Below, one piece after another: positions 31,557-41,874 of a stretch of 45,342 nt of DNA (positions are counted from its first letter, which is position 1; each line of letters starts with the position of its first letter). The notes beneath the pieces are model-generated. The model was given only the letters and a program-made list of their open reading frames with translations. It searched no databases and was not told where the DNA came from. Both the position numbers and the translations under genes were made by a program. Location of the stretch: NCBI GenBank assembly GCA_002049455.2, contig KV919223.1, positions 1 through 45,342 on the forward strand, given 5' to 3'. This DNA comes from Porphyra umbilicalis (Eukaryota; Rhodophyta; Bangiophyceae; Bangiales; Bangiaceae).

Positions 31557-33074
31557 TTATCTATCATAAAAGGCCGTCGCATCCCTGTCCACATCAATAT
31601 GCTCACGGCGCAGGCCACGTACAAAAAGCCCTTCGAGAGTGCGGCAGCGAGACAGACCTGAATACACCAGCCCCTGGAGGCGCCAGTTGAGCTGACCAAA
31701 GTCAATGGCCAACGTGTTTAGAGTCGCCCCCTGCGCACGGTGGATCGTCATGGCCCAAGCAAGGATCAAAGGCATGGCGTGGCGGGTAGCCAGCCGCGTT
31801 CCGCAGTTGTCAATGACATCAAACGCCGCAACCGCGACCTCCACCAGCCGGCCTGAAAACTCACACACAACGGACAACCCGCGGCACTCCTTGACCTCCC
31901 CCTGCGTGGCGGTAGGCCCACCATCGACCTCCCTTGTGGTTAGCACCACGGCTCCAGGCTTGAGGGCAACGGAGGGCGGGGCCACCTGCTGCATGCACCT
32001 TTGCGCGTACGCGCGCCGGGCTGGGTGAGTGAGACCCGGCGCGATCTCGTCGCGACATTTGAAGACGTACTCGGCGCCGGCCAGCCGCGAGAGCTTGTCC
32101 TTGTTGAAAGCGTTCCCGTGCACATTGAGCCCCCGCAACTGAGTGCGTCGGTCCCACTCGTCCGCGGTGACGCCGTCAGAGGTGGCGTTGAGGACCATCA
32201 GGTCGACGTCGGTCACCTCCCCCTTACGCACGCGGTTTAAGCAGGCGACGAACCAGATGTCGCTCGACTGGCGGTGGGAGCCCATCAGAAACGCCAGCAT
32301 GCCGTCGCGCGACAGGAAAGAGTCCCTAAAGATGCGGCACATAAAAACGGGCGCGTCGTGCCTGGTTGTCCTGGTATGCACGGGGCCAAGCTGCAGGGGG
32401 TCACCTCCAACTGCTCACAAGACAAAGTAGGCGAAGGGAAAATGGTAGTGCGATGGTTGAGTGTGAGCAGGGTGCCACTGAATGCAGAAATCGACTGGGG
32501 CGGCAGAAATGCACGGCAGCTACGGCAGCCTCTCTCGGCATGGCCTCCCCCTTGCCCCCCCCCCGCCTTGCCCCGCTCTCCCCCTCGCCGCGCTCCCTCC
32601 CTCACCACCCTCTCAGGCACCTCAAGTTTCCAACGTTCCCACGACTTGCCATCCACCCCATGGGCGGCCGTGCCTGACGCCCGGCGCCAGCTGCCGCACG
32701 ACGTACTCCAGTACAGAAATCCACCGTGCGGCAATCAGCGGCAACTCGTCAATGAAGATGACCGTCGTCTTGGTCACCTCGGCGCGTACGAACAGGTTGG
32801 CCTTCACCTTCTCGAGGACGCGCTCTTTGGGGAGCTCCGCAATGCCGACTTGCAGGAACTTGTGGAGCGTTTGGCCGTCGATCATCTTGGCGGCCGCGGT
32901 GGTTCAGGCCATGACGCCCACCTGGTCGACCCCATGCACACGCCGTGCGTGCGCGATGGCGCGCGTGAGGACGGCAGACTTGCCACAGCCCGCCCGCCCG
33001 AAAAGCCCGACGTTCTTGCCCGCCAAGAAGCCCTCCCACGCGGACTGCTGCGACGCGTCAAGATCAAAAGCCAT
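31557..33074 (-). pseudogene. PIF1-family DNA helicase, one TGA, probable intron
   Basis: Starts MAFDLDASQQSAW at 33074. Walker A GRAGCGKS is at residues 26-33. An in-frame TGA at 32906-32904 falls between VGVMA and TTAAAKMIDGQTLHKF, where intact helicases have a sense codon. Next come Walker B (VIFIDELPLI) and PWGGWQVV. The code then breaks in a GC-rich span (about 32650-32410) that looks like an intron with acceptor TCTTGTGAGCAG, and resumes at GGDPLQLGPVHTR (motif III). Further on are GSHRQSSD, WAMTIHRAQGATL (motif V) and VYSGLSRCRTLEGLFVRGL (motif VI), ending in TAA 31559-31557. The family unwinds DNA 5'-3' and is often carried by mobile elements. Exact intron ends do not resolve cleanly, so an indel is likely. 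Confidence 0.85.
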
Positions 33075-33780
33075 GATGGCGACGGGCACGGTACGGAGCA
33101 ACGGATCGGGTAGCTCAGGCCCAGAGGGAGGGGGGAACCGGGGCGGAAAGCAGCGAGGGGAGCCGCGCGCGACGGACAAGTGCAGGTGGCAAAGAAAATA
33201 AAGAGGGAGAACGGAGGAGGCCGATAGGTGGGAGTAGGCTACGAAAGGCGGCCGAGCGGATGAGAATGGAAGGAAAAGGGGGGCTCCAACATGTGCAGAC
33301 GTGACGATGGCTGCGAGCAGGAGGAAAGGTGCAGCGAGAGTCGGCGGGTGCGCGGGGGCAGGGGAGGTCACGCGCTAGGTCACGGGAACGAAGCGAGGCC
33401 GCCAGGACAAGCGGCAGTGCGCGAGCTGTGGCGCCAAAAACGGCATGCGTCTTCTCTCCATATGCCTGGTGACGTGGCGGGAGGGCCTGAGCCAATGGCA
33501 TGCAGGCCTGAAAAGATATTAACTTCTCATTGGAAATATATATGTCAGCTCTTGGGTGATTTCATCTCCCCCGTCGCCAGTCCGCTGTCAGCGTGATCTA
33601 TTGCGGCTGACAAGGCCAGTTCCGGTCCCACGAAGGCTTTCAACCGGGCTGTTGAGCTTGCCTGGACACGTCTTTGTGGCGTCCTCGCCTCTCCCGCGTC
33701 GACCGCCGGATCGCCGGCCCCACCTCGATCGCCTCCGCCGCCGTCCTCGCTGCCATCACGGACTGGCCGGGCAATGACTG
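33075..33780. other. Region upstream of the helicase, no gene called
   Basis: Ordinary to GC-rich DNA, with a less GC-rich patch at about 33510-33560 (AATATATATG). Short frames have no domains. It probably holds the helicase promoter, read leftward. Confidence 0.35.
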
Positions 33781-34138
33781 CCGTCGCTAGAGTTGTGTGC
33801 GAGCCATGCAAGCGCCCCCCCCCCTGCATGGCCTCGCGGCCAGACCAATAGAGGGGGCGTAAGGGCGCGCTGCTGCAGGCTGCCAACCGTGGCGGTGACC
33901 GCGACGGCGGCTGCGGCGGCGCTCGCATGCGGCGGCGCTCGCGTTGGCTGTGCAATCACCTCCGTCGCTAGAGTCGTGTGTGAGCCATGCGAGCGCCCCT
34001 CCCCCCCTGCATGGCCCCGCGGCCGGACAGATAGCGGGGGCGTAAGGGCGCGCTGCTGCAGGCTGACATCCGTGGCGGTGACCGGGACGGCGGCTGCGGC
34101 GGCGCTCGCGTGCAGCGGCGCTGGCGTTGGCTGTGCAG
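33781..34138. repeat. 181-bp tandem repeat, 2 units
   Basis: Units 33781-33961 and 33962-34138 both begin CCGTCGCTAGAGT and end GTTGGCTGTGCA. Differences are a few per cent plus a small length change. Frames are open on both strands through it, without a recognisable protein. Confidence 0.9.
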
Positions 34139-35379
34139 ATATGGGAAAAGGATGCACCGGGGGTGGCATTCGCTCCCCCCCTCCGCATCGTGGTCGCGAT
34201 GGGGCTGCCGCCCCGTCCCCAGCGCACTTCTGCAGACTGTCCCCACCGCCGTGTGCGAGGTGTCCTCACCGCCGGGAAATCTGTTTGTTCTGGCTGCAGC
34301 GCGCTCACCCATGCTCACTCGACACAGGAACGAGCACCTCGAGTAGCCCCTAGTCGCTTACGGGCACGCTCCACAACATGACCACGTAGCTTATACAGGA
34401 GACTCACTGGCTCTGCCCAAGATGCAAACACAACGAACAGGGTTCATTCATGTTTGTACAGCGTGTCCACTCACGTCCTGCAGTTTGAAGCTTCACAGTT
34501 CGACCACCCAGCAGCATCCAGCCTCTCATGAATGAGCGTCTCCCATCCCCACCCATTCATCCCCCTTTACCGCCTCTGGGGCCGACCACTGGGTCAGGTG
34601 GGCCACCTGAGATACGGTGCAGTTCGCTTTGACATGGAACGAGTACGCACAAGGAGCACCGTAGCGCATTGGTGACGCTGGCTCGGGATACAACGGCTCC
34701 CTCTCGCGCGCCCCACCCGTGCCCGCATTGGCACCGCCGCCCCGTCTCCTCCCCACCCCTGCCGTGCCGACGAGTAGTCACCCTCCCCGCTGCGATGCAG
34801 TCGGTGCGGAAACCTGTGCAGTCCCATGAGGTCAACCTGTGGGCTGGGCTGCCCGAGCATGGCTGTCGACACCGAAAACGTGCGACGACCACTGAAGGGC
34901 TTCCCGTCTAGAACCGTGCACATATGCCCCACTCACTCTGGACACCTGGTACCCTCACCACCATCGCGTGTGGTGAGACTCATCGTACAGAAGTCCGATA
35001 CAGCTAGGTCCCTCGGTGCGGCACCTTTCGATGTCTTCCTGTTCTGGCGGCTCCCCCTCCCTGCAAAGACGCATCCGTACGGAAGATGTGTAGACCAAGC
35101 ACTGCTCTTTACCAGGCACAACCTTCCCTGGAACACGTTCTGTCCAAAACCCGAGCCATGGCCATTGCTACATACCTATTGCGAACGCAACGACATAGGC
35201 GCCTCCCCCTCACGACCACAAGCATACTAGCGTCCATGCCCACCCAATCGGGCAGGCCCGCACCGCACCGATCGTCTCCAAGACCGTGATGCCCGCCCCC
35301 GCGCGACCGCACGCATGCGCACTCCCACCCATCCCACTGGACGGTGGATACACCCATCACCACAACCGGCAACATAACG
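34139..35379. other. Spacer with no supported gene
   Basis: Mostly ordinary composition. Several frames of 60-130 codons occur on both strands, none with a domain or splice support. The downstream flank of the transposase gene lies at its right end. Confidence 0.4.
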
Positions 35380-38178
35380 CTACTCATCCAATGGCATGTC
35401 ATCGGCCGCCGCCCATGCCGGGGGCCCCTCCTCTTCAGGGTCCGGCGCGTCGGGGACGGGTGGGGGAGGAGGCGGTTGGGGTGGAGCGTCGGGGTGGTAG
35501 TCGCAGCCACAGAAGCAGGGCGTGCGAGAAAAGTAGTACTGCCGGTAGTTGTACGTCTCCGGCAGCTCGTACGAGCAGGTGCTCTTCGCCTGTGCCATGA
35601 CGTTGAAGACGACGTTCTCCATATTGAGCACATATATGTACTCCCGCTGCCCAACCGCGCGCAGCGTCCTCCGCAGCAGGTTGATTGGCGCGTTGCGCTG
35701 CTCATGCGCGACAGTGTTGACCTTGTCCAGGGGGGTGTACGACCGAGGGTGGAGAGCGTCGCTACACAGGTGGTTGACGATGTGAAAAAGGTCGGCTACA
35801 AGCACAACCATAGCCACAAAGAAGGGCAGCTTACCGATGGAGGAGCGCAGGGCGCCACACGCAAAGTCATAAACGACGTAGAGAGGTAATAAAGCAAAGT
35901 ACGACAAGAGGGCATTGAGCATAGCGGGAGGCCCCTCACGCTTGTCGAGCACGACGAACCCGAGCATCTTGGGATGTGCACACGCGCAGCAAATGGTGAA
36001 GGTGCCAGGAGAGAAGAACTTATGCGCCTCCTCGTAGTTTTTGGCGCACGTGCCGAGCTCCACCTCCTCAGCTGGCGTAAAAGCGGCAGGGCGGCACATG
36101 AGCATGCCCGGGAACCACGACCCAGTGACGGAGGCATCGTCAGACGCCAGCGGGTAGTCGCCGACAAACCGGGCACGGAGCTCCTCGGGGGTGAGCCGGC
36201 CGTCGCCCCACCGCTGCTGATACGCGGCCGCGGTCCCGTCCTTACCGACGCGCTCCTTGAAGTAGTTCTCAACCGACGCGCGCACGGCCTCCAACGTGCC
36301 CGCCGCAGGCACCGCCAAAGAGCGAAAGGTCCGCGGCGTCCCGGAAATGGCGACCAAAAACGAAAAGAGCAGCCGGCTCTCTTTGAGCAGGACCACGACG
36401 CCAGCCAGGTCCATTGGCTCCGGCTGTCCTGGGAGTCGCTGCAGGTCCGCCGCGGCCGCCTGGTCCCCCACGTCCGCCTGCGCTTGCGGCTCCAGCCCCT
36501 CTGCATTAGGGACTGGTGGCGCCGCCGCGTTGGCCGGGGTGGATGGACGACAGCGTCGTTGCCTGGTGGTGCGACATATGCAGCGTCAGGGGGTGGCTCC
36601 ACACCGGGCGCCACCGTAACGAGCCGCTTCAACTGCTGCATGATGTCACGGCCATTGGCCGCCCGCAAAATGGTCGACAGATTGGTCAAGGCCGTGCAGT
36701 GCCGCGGCTTAAAAGCGTTGACCACGGGGTCAATAGTGATGATAATGGTGAACGACAGGATGTCGCGGAAGACCGTCTCGCCGAGTGCCTTGATGTGGGG
36801 CCGCAAGCGCCGTGGGTCTAGCGGCTCGTTCGTGGTCCTGTCCATGTGATGCCGCCGCGCGGTGGCGGCGGGGCCACGAGCTGCCCTCACGGCTCCTCTG
36901 GCTCCACCAGCCCGCGCCCCTCCGTCAGCGCGAGCACCGGCGGCGCCGCCGCCACCAAGCGTGCCACCACGAGCTGTAGCGCCTGCGGGAGCGGCAACAC
37001 CTGCTTCACGTCCCGCTCCATTGGCGCCTTGCACGTCCTCGCCAATCGCGTCAGCTGCTATGCCGCACCATTAAGGGCTGCTCCACCGGCCGCCCCGCCC
37101 TCTGCGGCATCTTGAAGGCCGTCTGCACCGCCAACGACCGCCCGCCACCGCGAATACCCGCAGCATCGCCCGCGCCGCCGATACCAACAACCACCCCCAC
37201 TCCTCCGGCCGCGCCCCGCCATTGGTCCTTGCTCCACGTGCACCAGCCACACATGCAAGAGCCGAAGGGTGAGCTGATGCGCCGCCGCGTCCTCCGCGGC
37301 GAGAGGATTGCGCGCCGTCAGCCGCTTCTTCACGTGCACGACGATGGCGTTGGCCAAGGACACAGACGCGCGGTCCAGATCCCACAGGCTCGACAACAAT
37401 GCTCGCAAGCGGACAAGGTGGAGCCTCTGCTCCGCCGCTAGCAAGTTTTCTACCATGAATGGAAGCGCGGCAGGGCATAAGAACGACAGGGCGCGCTTGG
37501 CGCTGATTAGTTTGTCGCCCTTGATGACCACCTGCTTGGTCGGCTGCTTGACTGTCATTCTCAAAAGCGCCGCACCCACTCCGACGGGTGTATTGACGCG
37601 GCGTTCACCGTCTCGCGCACGGAGGAGCACATCTCGGAGGGGTTGACGTACCGCGAGATGCCACCGCTTCAGGTAGCCCAGCCAGATCCCGTCGGGCTGT
37701 CACGACGCGGAACCGCCGTCCTCGTCCTGGCACGTGGCGCACTTGAACGCTCACAGGGCGGCTTCTTGATCATCAGCTGCAGCGTCAAGAAGAACATGGA
37801 CGCAATAGTCTTCCGTGACCTCATTTAACGACGACATGTCGGGAACGCGCCCGAGTCGCGTCGGTCCAGGAACTGGCCGACCCAGTGCACGTAGCGCGAC
37901 CGAAAGGTGCAGCGCTAGCCGCCATCTCCTTGCATGTCCGCATGATGACGAGCGTGGATGCGGTCGTGCAACTAGGATGACTAGGCCGGCGTCGCGGTCG
38001 TCGGGGAAGATCCACCGCTGGCAATCCTCGTCGTCGCAGTAGAACGATTGCATCGACATGGCGGCGTAGCCCAAACTGCATAAAACCTCCCCCTTTTCGA
38101 CCTTTGTGTTACCCTCGGTCCGCTTGGAACCGCACGTCGGGCAGCTTGACGGCGCCTCCAGGACGACGACCTCCCCTN
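35380..38178 (-). pseudogene. KDZ-superfamily DNA transposase, frameshifted and cut at the N
   Basis: Reading leftward from the ambiguous base: a zinc cluster (SCPTCGS...LCSLGY...YCDDEDCQRW, about 38140-38020), CATCQDED, and DGIWLGYLKRW (about 37740-37660) with a TGA at 37702-37700. A poorly resolved stretch follows, then the 36840-36545 frame (RRLRPHIKALGETVF, SFTIIITIDPVVNAF). After a frameshift near 36535 comes an intact 363-codon frame to TAG 35380. That last part has CCACAHPKMLGFVVLD, YDFACG, VADLFHIVNHLCS and NTVAHEQRN, the YD..C, FH..NH.C and EQ.N signature of KDZ transposases. Likely catalytic acids are the D of DGI, the D of YDFAC and the E of HEQRN. The N-terminus is missing beyond 38178. 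Confidence 0.75.
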
Positions 38179-38179
38179 T
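38179..38179. other. Ambiguous base, probable sequence join
   Basis: The only N in the window. To its left the transposase reading frame is still open. One or two bases to its right, identity with 18204 onward starts. That coincidence suggests two pieces were joined here. Confidence 0.75.
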
Positions 38180-38551
38180 GGCCAGAACTAGTACTTGTGG
38201 CGAGGTGAGACATACGCCTCTCAGAGCGATCTCCGTGACGAGCCGACGAGCTGTGATTTCACCTCTCTACCGCTGGACTGGTCTGCCCTGGCATTGGCCC
38301 GATCTTTTCCCCACACCACAAGCATCCGCTCGCGGGCTCCCGCCGCCCTTTCTTGAGATCGGCTGCTGCCGTCAACGGGCGGGCACTTGGAGGTCGTGTC
38401 TGGTTTTCCTCCCCACCTCCATAATTGGTTTTGTATCCACGAACACCCGCGCTTGAGCTGCACATCTGGCGCAAGGGCGCCCGGTGACGGAGGACGCCCG
38501 GTAACGCGCTCGGTGGCTGCAGAGTCCGCTGTGGTGCACACCACGGCGACC

Positions 38552-39992
38552 ATGAAGCCTGTGCCGCACGACGCAGACGTCAACACTGCGGTGGCGGATC
38601 CCGCCTCGGCCAACCAAGTGGCGCATCCGGCCACCATGCTCGACCGGTGGCGCCACCCGGCATTGGTGTCAATCTGCCGGGGGCACGACCCGCCTCAACC
38701 CATCTGCAGGCTGCCGCCTCTACCGCCGCCGCCGTTCCGCCGCTTCCGGGAGGCGGCGCCCTCTTAATGCCGGCCCGCGGCATCGTGCGCCGCCGTCGGC
38801 ACACCCTGGGTGGTGCCGCTGGCCTTCGGGCCCGCTGCTACAGAGCGGGCCGCGGCCAACCCGACACTCGCGGCACCGCAGGCGCCATTTCTTCCATCGT
38901 CTGCCACCTTGCGGTCACGGGGGAAGAGCATGCGACAGAGTGCAGGCAGGCGGCGGACGCCACCCGAGTTGTGTCCCTCCCCAGGGCGGCTCTCAAGCAA
39001 CCGTGTCGGTGGCACATCAGGTTTTCCACTCGGCTCTGCAGGCGCCACGCTGAGCCAGGTCAATGTCGCTGACGTACGTGCCGCTTGTAGCGCGGCGGGC
39101 GCCGCTGATGTTAGGCTGGTGGGCTGTACTGGCCCCAGGCGCTGTGTGGGACGGCGCCGGTGGCAGTGAATCGGGTGCCTGGCGATTGCCGGGCGCCGCC
39201 ATTGGTGAGGCATGCGCCACTGGTGGTCGGGCGGGTGCCGTGCTCCTCACCTAGCGCCGCTGGTGGTGGCGGGTGCGGTGGCAGTGAATGGGATCTACTG
39301 GCGGTTCCGCCGCTGTTCGTAGGGCGTGCCCCGCTGGTGGTGGGGCGAGTGGCACCTCCTACCCTGAGGGTCGATCGTCCACTTGCAGCGCCTCTTTGTC
39401 TTGTCTCCGCGCGGCCCGGTCGTGCCGGCGGGCCTCGACGCTGTCGTCAAGGCCGTGTGGCCGCTGGGTATTCTCCGGCGCAGTGCACGCCGTATTTTCT
39501 TCCCGACGGCACTCAGTCGAGCACACAGTGTCTCTGCGCTCGTGAGGCCGTGCCACAGTCAGTGGTCACGCTGGACTACGCCGCGGACAGGCGCACGGTG
39601 TATTTTTCTGTGGCCACCATGGAGCGCCTCCTGTCCATCACGCGGGACTCGCTGCCGTCGTACTCCCCAATGTTCGCTGTTCGGCACGACAAGCTGATGC
39701 TTGACGTGGCCAAGCCTGAGGGGTTCTGCGTGAGCGCCTGCTGGCTGGCCGCACAGTTTGAGGACTACCTGCTCCCTGTCGGCTGCATGCTGTCAAAAGA
39801 CATGCTTTTCCGCTCGATACTGTATAGCCAAGTTTTGCATTTCTGGACGTCGGTGTACGAGCGTACCAAGCTGCACTGTCCCACCACCGGGGGAGGGCGG
39901 ACATGTCGGGCGAGGATATGATGGTGCAGCCCATGCGTGCTTTGCGTAATGCCTACCACTTGGAAGTTTTCTCTGCTTTTGTTTGCACATAG
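38552..39992 (+). pseudogene. Gene D copy 2, multiple frameshifts
   Basis: The ATG at 38552 corresponds to 18580. One C is missing near 38643 (GACCGG against GACCCGG), and several further one- and two-base losses lie in the repeat part (about 38990-39345), so no single frame spans the N-terminal half. From about 39400 the C-terminal domain is readable again (TPYFLPDGTQSSTQ, LDYAADRRTVYFSV, GFCVSACWLAAQFEDYLL). A shift near 39885 follows, and the frame then reads MVQPMRALRNAYHLEVFSAFVC to TAG 39990-39992. At the position of the copy 1 TAA this copy has GAA. Confidence 0.5.
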
Positions 39993-40151
39993 TTTGCGTC
40001 TCGGACTGGTACAAGAAAAGAACCTGTTTGGCGGGCTGATACGGCACGAGTGGTCTCACGGCGCTTCGCCCATGTTGCCCTAGAACCGCTGTGCGCCACA
40101 AGAAAGAGGCATAGAGAGATGTAGGGGTCTCTTCGCTGAAGTAAAACATTT

Positions 40152-40287
40152 ACAGCCGTTCTCCCAAAAATCCCGCACTCCAACAGTTGCAAAACAGTTC
40201 CAAATCGGCCTCTACGACCTCGCAGAGGCCGATTCGGAAAGCTATCTTGTAGCAAATGGAGTGCGAAAATTTTCGAAGAACGGCTGT
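40152..40287. repeat. 136-bp imperfect palindrome, copy 2
   Basis: Same length as 20213-20348 with a few substitutions. ACAGCCGTTCT and AGAACGGCTGT arms are intact. Confidence 0.8.
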
Positions 40288-40290
40288 AGC

Positions 40291-40920
40291 ATGGTGCGTG
40301 TCCCAAAAATGAGACATGCGCGTTCTCTGAAGGACTGACACATCACTGCACGGGGGCAGGCGGCGTGGGGTACGAGAAAATTCTCGACTGGCCTCCATGG
40401 AAAGAGCCTCTCCCGACGCGTTCTTGGCTGACAACTCCTTAATACCCGCCTGTAGGCCCTGTTCTGTGGACCTCTCAGATAGCCCCGATCTTGGAGCCAG
40501 TCTTTTTCAGGTTCTTGGGGTTAAAGGTTTGCAACGCCAAAGCTCATGTGCTAACTGGAGCTTCGATGAGGGGTGTCCCATATCGTGTTTTCCTCACAGG
40601 GGGCTACATGGGGGTCTTTTTCACGTTTTGATTGGTAATGTGGTGCCCTTTTCTTCGTGCAAGAATTGTCAGCACATGACTGCTCTAGTATCTGTGCATT
40701 TGATTGGCCCGCGTGATCGTCACCTGTCGAAGTTGCAATGAATGACACTTTCCCCCATGACACGTCAGGATGTGCCGCCTCTGCTCACACTGTCAGGGGC
40801 TGTTCTGGCAGCATAGTGGGACCGAGTGGGTCACATTACATTATCGGACCGTTGCAGACGGCCAGTGGGCCGAGAAAAAAAGAAAAACCCGCGATGTCTC
40901 ATTTTTGGGACACGCACCAT
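40291..40920. mobile_element. 630-bp unit with perfect 27-bp inverted ends, copy 2
   Basis: 40291-40317 and 40894-40920 are exact reverse complements (copy 1 has one mismatch). The length is 630 bp, as in copy 1. No coding frame or target duplication is recognised. Confidence 0.62.
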
Positions 40921-41206
40921 AGCCAGGTCTTCGTCTGGCCCGGCGAGTTCGGAAAAAACATCGCGTATAGCAGCAATGGTCCATGACGCACATGTTCGTG
41001 GGACACTGCACATCAGACATGTGCTCCCATTTGCAGCATGCTCACGATCGCGTACCTCCCTGACACCACTTGCTGTTCCCCGTCCGTCAGACCCCACGGG
41101 AAACTCGTCACCGTGAGGAGCCGAATGATTGGTTTGCGAGCTGTGCGGCGAAAGACGCAGTGTAAGAGAGACACCCTCTGGGCTTGCAGCACAATCGCGC
41201 TGCGCC

Positions 41207-41284
41207 TGCTCGCAGAGTAAGCGCGCAGCGCCGGCTCGCAGAGTACGCGCGCAGCGCCGGCTCGCAGAGTAAGCGCGCAGCGCC
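41207..41284. repeat. 26-bp tandem repeat, 3 units
   Basis: Three units against four at 21268-21371. One unit has TACGCG in place of TAAGCG. Confidence 0.92.
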
Positions 41285-41874
41285 GAGGTCGAAAGGTGGC
41301 CGTGGGAAGCGTAGCGTAAAAGCGACGGCCCGCAATTGTCTAAAAATGGGCTTGACACACGTCGACAGTTCACTTCTCTGACAGAGGCTGACGTACCGCG
41401 CGCCGCGGCACTGTTTGCCACAAACGTAGTAGGAGGGAGTACGAGTGGCAGCCACCACTTCATTTTCGTGGCGTGCACCTGCGGCCCGTAGGGACTACCT
41501 GCTGTCTGTTGTGCCACACCAGCGGCCCTTCAATCTCATGTCAGTCCGATGTGAGTTGACAGGCCCTGATTCTGTCCAAACCACAGTTCTAATTGAATGT
41601 TGCATTTCTAACTCGACCTGTCAATTACACTGTCAAACAGCATCTTCAAGCTTGGAACAGTAATCTGCGTGCACGTGGACGGCTGGGCACCATCACTCAC
41701 CCTGTCCTGTCCCTGCCTGTTTGCGGTCCTTCACACCGTCGTTATCTCTCTCCCGACTCTCTTTTGACGAAGGTCGCTCATCTGTTTTTCTCTACAAGCG
41801 TACATTCTGTCCTCCTCTGCCACATCCTTGCCGCTTGGCACTCTTCTTTCTAGTTCACCATCTCTGGAGCCACC

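Noticed and set aside
33787..34353. Plus and minus frames of about 175-185 codons over the 181-bp repeat
   Set aside because: They are open on both strands because of the repeat and GC content, with no domain in either.
18204..38180. Simple tandem duplication of a 20-kb unit
   Set aside because: The DNA left of 38180 (transposase) does not match the DNA left of 18204 (zinc-finger ORF), so the unit is not repeated head to tail.
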